Assembly: GCA_905235345.1 (NCBI GenBank)
Contig: CAJOLO010000142.1
Span: 1-8,120 of the forward strand
Direction: 5' to 3'
Length of the DNA stretch: 8,120 bases
DNA from: an uncultured Lachnospiraceae bacterium
Lineage (GTDB): Bacteria > Bacillota > Clostridia > Lachnospirales > Lachnospiraceae
The position numbers and the translations under genes were made by a program. Each line of letters starts with the position of its first letter. Position 1 is the stretch's first letter. Of the stretch, positions 5,741-8,120 are shown in pieces. The notes under the pieces are model-generated. The model worked only from the letters and a program-made list of their open reading frames with translations, searched no databases and was not told the DNA's origin.

Positions 5741-6952
5741 ATGTCATTAAACAAAAAGTCAGTAGATGATATTAACGTAAAGGGACAGAGAGTTCTTTGT
5801 CGTTGTGATTTCAATGTACCGTTAAAGGATGGCAAGATTACTGATGAGAATCGTCTTGTTGCTGCACTTCCTACAATTAAGAAGTTAATTGCAGACGGAG
5901 GCAAGGTTATTCTTTGCTCACATCTTGGAAAGGTTAAGACAGAAGAGGACAAGCAGACTAAGACACTTGCTCCGGTAGCTGCGAGACTTTCAGAGCTTCT
6001 CGGTCAGGAGGTTAAGTTTGCAGCTGATCCTGAGGTTGTAGGTCCTAATGCTAAGGCAGCAGTAGAGGCTATGAATGATGGTGATGTAATCTTACTTGAG
6101 AATACACGTTTCCGTCCGGAGGAGACAAAGAACGGCGAAGCATTTTCTAAGGATCTTGCATCTCTTTGTGATGTTTTCGTTAATGATGCATTCGGTACAG
6201 CTCACAGAGCACACTGCTCTAATGTAGGTGTTGCATCACTTGTTGATACTGCAGTTGTTGGATATCTTATGCAGAAAGAGATTGATTTCCTTGGCAATGC
6301 TGTAGAGAATCCTGAGCGTCCGTTTGTTGCTATCCTTGGTGGTGCTAAGGTTGCTGACAAGCTGAATGTTATCTCTAACCTTCTTGAGAAATGTGATACC
6401 CTTATCATTGGCGGTGGTATGGCATATACCTTCTTGAAGGCACAGGGTAAAGAGGTTGGTAAATCATTAGTTGATGATACTAAGCTGGATTATTGTAAGG
6501 AGATGATGGAGAAAGCTGACAAGCTTGGTAAGAAACTCCTTCTTCCTATCGATACGGTTGTATCTTCAGGTTTCCCTGATCCTATCGACGGACCTATCGA
6601 GGTTAAGACAGTACCTTCCGATGCAATACCTGCTGATATGGAAGGCCTTGATATCGGCGAGAAGACAAGAGAGCTTTTTGCTGAGGCAGCTAAGACAGCT
6701 AAGACAGTTGTATGGAACGGACCTATGGGAGTTTTCGAGAATCCTATTCTTGCTAAGGGTACTATCGCAGTTGCAGAGGCACTTGCAGCAACTGAGGCTA
6801 CAACAATCATCGGTGGTGGTGATTCGGCTGCAGCTTGTAACCAGCTTGGATTTGGTGATAAGATGAGCCATATTTCAACAGGTGGTGGAGCTTCACTTGA
6901 GTTCTTGGAAGGTAAGGAGCTTCCCGGTGTAGCAGCTGCTAATGATAAGTAA
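5741..6952 (+). CDS. pgk: phosphoglycerate kinase
   Basis: A cytosolic glycolytic kinase that transfers the phosphate of 1,3-bisphosphoglycerate to ADP, giving 3-phosphoglycerate and ATP. It takes the product of the preceding gap enzyme. The N-terminal substrate domain has RCDFNVPLKDG (21-31), SHLGK (60-64), LLENTRFRPEE (118-128) and NDAFGTAHRAHCS (148-160). The C-terminal nucleotide domain has GGAKVADKL (200-208), GGGMAYTFLKAQG (224-236), WNGPMGVFE (325-333, Glu333 contacting the nucleotide) and GGGDSAAA (358-365). STGGGASLEFLEGKELPGV (379-397) is the typical C-terminal signature. At 403 aa it is full length (family about 390-410). It ends with a double stop, TAATAA. A short AKT-AKT duplication at about 318-322, from two 9-nt direct repeats, lies outside the catalytic motifs. 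Confidence 0.97.
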   Translation: MSLNKKSVDDINVKGQRVLCRCDFNVPLKDGKITDENRLVAALPTIKKLIADGGKVILCSHLGKVKTEEDKQTKTLAPVAARLSELLGQEVKFAADPEVVGPNAKAAVEAMNDGDVILLENTRFRPEETKNGEAFSKDLASLCDVFVNDAFGTAHRAHCSNVGVASLVDTAVVGYLMQKEIDFLGNAVENPERPFVAILGGAKVADKLNVISNLLEKCDTLIIGGGMAYTFLKAQGKEVGKSLVDDTKLDYCKEMMEKADKLGKKLLLPIDTVVSSGFPDPIDGPIEVKTVPSDAIPADMEGLDIGEKTRELFAEAAKTAKTVVWNGPMGVFENPILAKGTIAVAEALAATEATTIIGGGDSAAACNQLGFGDKMSHISTGGGASLEFLEGKELPGVAAANDK

Positions 6953-6992
6953 TAACAATATTGATTATTAATATAGAAAGGAAACCTACAAA

Positions 6993-7721
6993 ATGGCAAG
7001 AAAGAAGATTATTGCAGGTAACTGGAAGATGAACAAGACTCCGTCAGAAGCTGTTAAGCTTGTTGAGGAGTTGAAGCCGTTAGTTGCGAATGATGAAGTT
7101 GATGTTGTGTACTGCGTACCGGCTGTTGATATTGTTCCTGTTGTGGAAGCTGTTAAGGGAACTAATGTAGAGGTTGGCGCGGAGAATGTATATTTTGAGG
7201 AGAGCGGAGCTTATACAGGTGAGATTTCAGCAGCAATGCTTGTTGATGCAGGTGTTAAGTATGTGATCATTGGTCACTCTGAGCGTCGTGATTACTTCAA
7301 AGAGGATGATGTACTTCTTAACAAGAAGGTTAAGAAAGCTATCGAGGCAGGTCTTACTCCTATTCTTTGCTGTGGCGAGTCGTTGGAGCAGCGAGAGTTG
7401 GGTGTTACCATGGACTGGATTCGTCTTCAGATTAAGTCTGACCTTGATGGTGTTGCAGCAGATGATGTTAAGAAGCTTGTAATTGCTTATGAGCCAATCT
7501 GGGCAATCGGTACAGGTAAGACTGCTACATCTGATCAGGCACAGGAAGTATGTAAGGGAATCCGTGACTGCATAGCTGAGATTTACGATGCTGCAACAGC
7601 AGAGGCTGTTCGTATCCAGTATGGTGGATCAATGAATGCAGGTAATGCTGCTGAATTGCTCGCTAAGCCGGATATTGATGGTGGTCTTGTTGGTGGCGCT
7701 TCTCTTAACTACAACAAGTAA
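6993..7721 (+). CDS. tpiA: triosephosphate isomerase, with a shortened C-terminus
   Basis: A cytosolic (beta/alpha)8-barrel isomerase interconverting dihydroxyacetone phosphate and glyceraldehyde-3-phosphate, feeding the gap enzyme. The catalytic residues are all in place: Lys12 in GNWKMN (9-14), His95 in IGHSERR (93-99) and Glu167 in AYEPIWAIGTGKTAT (165-179), which includes the mobile loop. The phosphate-binding loops YGGS (210-213) and GGAS (234-237) are also intact. The protein is 242 aa against the usual 248-252. After GGASL it ends directly in NYNK, whereas relatives as I remember them have about eight more residues of the last helix between these two segments. This looks like an in-frame loss of about 24 bp; the active site is not touched, but packing of the last helix would be. 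The start is set by AAAGGA (6977-6982), 10 nt before the ATG. It lies 40 bp after pgk and is probably co-transcribed. Confidence 0.95.
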   Translation: MARKKIIAGNWKMNKTPSEAVKLVEELKPLVANDEVDVVYCVPAVDIVPVVEAVKGTNVEVGAENVYFEESGAYTGEISAAMLVDAGVKYVIIGHSERRDYFKEDDVLLNKKVKKAIEAGLTPILCCGESLEQRELGVTMDWIRLQIKSDLDGVAADDVKKLVIAYEPIWAIGTGKTATSDQAQEVCKGIRDCIAEIYDAATAEAVRIQYGGSMNAGNAAELLAKPDIDGGLVGGASLNYNK

Positions 7722-7753
7722 TTTAATATATATATATATTATTATGATTATGG

Positions 7754-7783
7754 CGGACGATCATTTATGGTCGTCCGTTTTTT
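7754..7783 (+). terminator. Rho-independent terminator after tpiA
   Basis: CGGACGATCA (7754-7763) pairs over 10 bp (one U-G) with TGGTCGTCCG (7768-7777), loop TTTA, followed directly by six T (7778-7783). It is the canonical end of the gap-pgk-tpiA transcription unit. An alternating AT run (7727-7739) lies between the stop codon and the hairpin. Confidence 0.92.
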
Positions 7784-7902
7784 AATTATAATATAAGTTT
7801 TGATTTGCAATTATTTGTGCGAGAATTTATTACTAAGATGAAATATATTAATATATACAATATTGTTATTTGTAAAATATTGATGAAAAATAATAAAAAT
7901 GC

Positions 7903-7931
7903 TTTTCATATTAATAAAAAAAGGTTATAAT
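7903..7931 (+). promoter_or_regulatory. probable promoter for the right-edge flavoprotein gene
   Basis: A perfect -10, TATAAT (7926-7931), is preceded at 17 bp by TTTTCA (7903-7908), four of six matches to TTGACA, with A/T-rich tracts further upstream that could act as an UP element. The predicted start is about 7938, giving a leader of about 100 nt. That leader holds an imperfect inverted repeat, GTGcTAAT...ATTACAC, centred near 7980, of unknown meaning. Nothing else was seen between the terminator and the gene. Confidence 0.45.
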
Positions 7932-8025
7932 GTTAAAGATTTTATGATTTTATTCTGTCTGTTGATGTGCTAATATTACATTATTACACTATTTGCGAAG
8001 GCAGATACATAATTAATGACGTGAG

Positions 8026-8032
8026 AAAGAGG
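8026..8032 (+). promoter_or_regulatory. ribosome binding site that decides the right-edge gene start
   Basis: AAAGAGG (8026-8032) is 7 nt before the ATG at 8040. The in-frame ATG at 8034 is only 1 nt from it, too close to be used, so the protein is taken to begin MYKIV. Confidence 0.7.
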
Positions 8033-8039
8033 TATGAGT

Positions 8040-8120
8040 ATGTACAAGATTGTAAGAAAAAAAGAACTCAATCCTACGGTGACGCTTATGGTAGTTGAAG
8101 CACCGTTGGTTGCCAGAAAA
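8040..8120 (+). CDS. N-terminus of an NfnA/PyrK-like FAD/NAD-binding subunit (partial, runs off the right edge)
   Basis: Only the first 27 codons are present. The peptide begins MYKIVRKKELNPTVTLM and continues into VVEAPLVARK. This matches the start of the clostridial sulfide/dihydroorotate dehydrogenase-like FAD/NAD-binding proteins. In that family, NfnA pairs with NfnB (glutamate-synthase small-subunit-like) in NADH-dependent reduced ferredoxin:NADP+ oxidoreductase, and PyrK is the related electron-transfer subunit of dihydroorotate dehydrogenase. The visible segment is the first strand region of the ferredoxin-reductase-like FAD domain; the FAD, NAD and iron-sulfur motifs lie beyond the window. 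NfnA is preferred over PyrK because of the close resemblance of this opening to the former, as I remember it. If so, an nfnB-like gene should follow immediately. It has its own promoter and is separated from tpiA by a strong terminator. Confidence 0.65.
   Translation, partial: MYKIVRKKELNPTVTLMVVEAPLVARK

Noticed and set aside
6689..6706. Two tandem copies of GCTAAGACA in pgk
   Set aside because: In-frame, codes for Ala-Lys-Thr twice in a helical segment; too short and too easily arising from codon bias to be a repeat of interest.
6490..6999. 169-codon open frame on the minus strand across pgk
   Set aside because: Antisense shadow of a well-supported pgk; low-complexity Ser/Pro-rich translation, no ribosome binding site support.
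7727..7739. Alternating AT tract after tpiA
   Set aside because: Short dinucleotide run in very AT-rich intergenic DNA; no evidence of function beyond spacing before the terminator.
8034..8039. Upstream in-frame ATG for the right-edge flavoprotein
   Set aside because: Only 1 nt from the AAAGAGG site; the ATG at 8040 has a normal 7-nt spacing.
1..8120. CRISPR array, tRNA/rRNA, insertion sequence, toxin-antitoxin or defence system
   Set aside because: No regularly spaced repeats, cloverleaf-like sequence, transposase motifs or terminal repeats, and the gene content is housekeeping.

Overview
The window looks like a chromosomal housekeeping segment of a low-GC anaerobic Firmicute, most likely Lachnospiraceae (Butyrivibrio/Roseburia/Eubacterium-like). 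The evidence is AT-rich intergenic DNA, strong AGGAGG-type ribosome binding sites, the style of the protein sequences, and a clustered gap-pgk-tpiA set. The genus is an inference from protein style, not from a search.

Left part (1-2552): glutaminyl-tRNA synthetase (glnS, 151-1851) is read rightward from a good extended -10 sigma-A promoter. It is followed 30 bp later by a 205-aa protein (1882-2499) that resembles the permuted NlpC/P60 (YiiX-like) cysteine peptidase/amidase group. Upstream of glnS a possible divergent promoter points off the left edge.

Middle part (2553-4255): two leftward genes. The PHP-domain histidinol-phosphatase-like phosphoesterase (3437-4255) is upstream. The second is a 245-aa protein (2553-3290) made of two CxxC...GFCxxH half-repeats, resembling the uncharacterised family I recall as DUF6062. 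The second gene converges on the papain-like gene with only 53 bp of AT-rich DNA between them and no clear terminator.

Divergent regulatory region (4256-4593): a leftward promoter for the PHP gene and a rightward promoter for gap lie back to back. The gap promoter has its -35 box between the arms of a perfect 7+7 inverted repeat (TTACCAC-N10-GTGGTAA), a good operator candidate. It is followed by a leader of about 127 nt that can fold into several helices and contains a 21-codon ORF whose ATG coincides with the predicted transcription start.

Right part (4594-7783): gap (GAPDH), pgk (phosphoglycerate kinase) and tpiA (triosephosphate isomerase), the triose-phosphate section of glycolysis, in one orientation. 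A strong GC-rich hairpin sits between gap and pgk, suggesting partial termination and more gap than pgk-tpiA transcript. A canonical terminator closes the cluster. The TpiA C-terminus is short, as if about eight residues were removed just before the terminal NYNK.

Right edge (8040-8120): the first 27 codons of a flavoprotein resembling the NfnA/PyrK-like FAD/NAD-binding subunit (sulfide/dihydroorotate dehydrogenase-like), with its own promoter about 100 bp upstream. I saw no mobile element, CRISPR array, tRNA, rRNA or defence system. The most noteworthy signals are the gap operator and leader, the internal hairpin, the TpiA C-terminus and the duplicated Cys/His protein.
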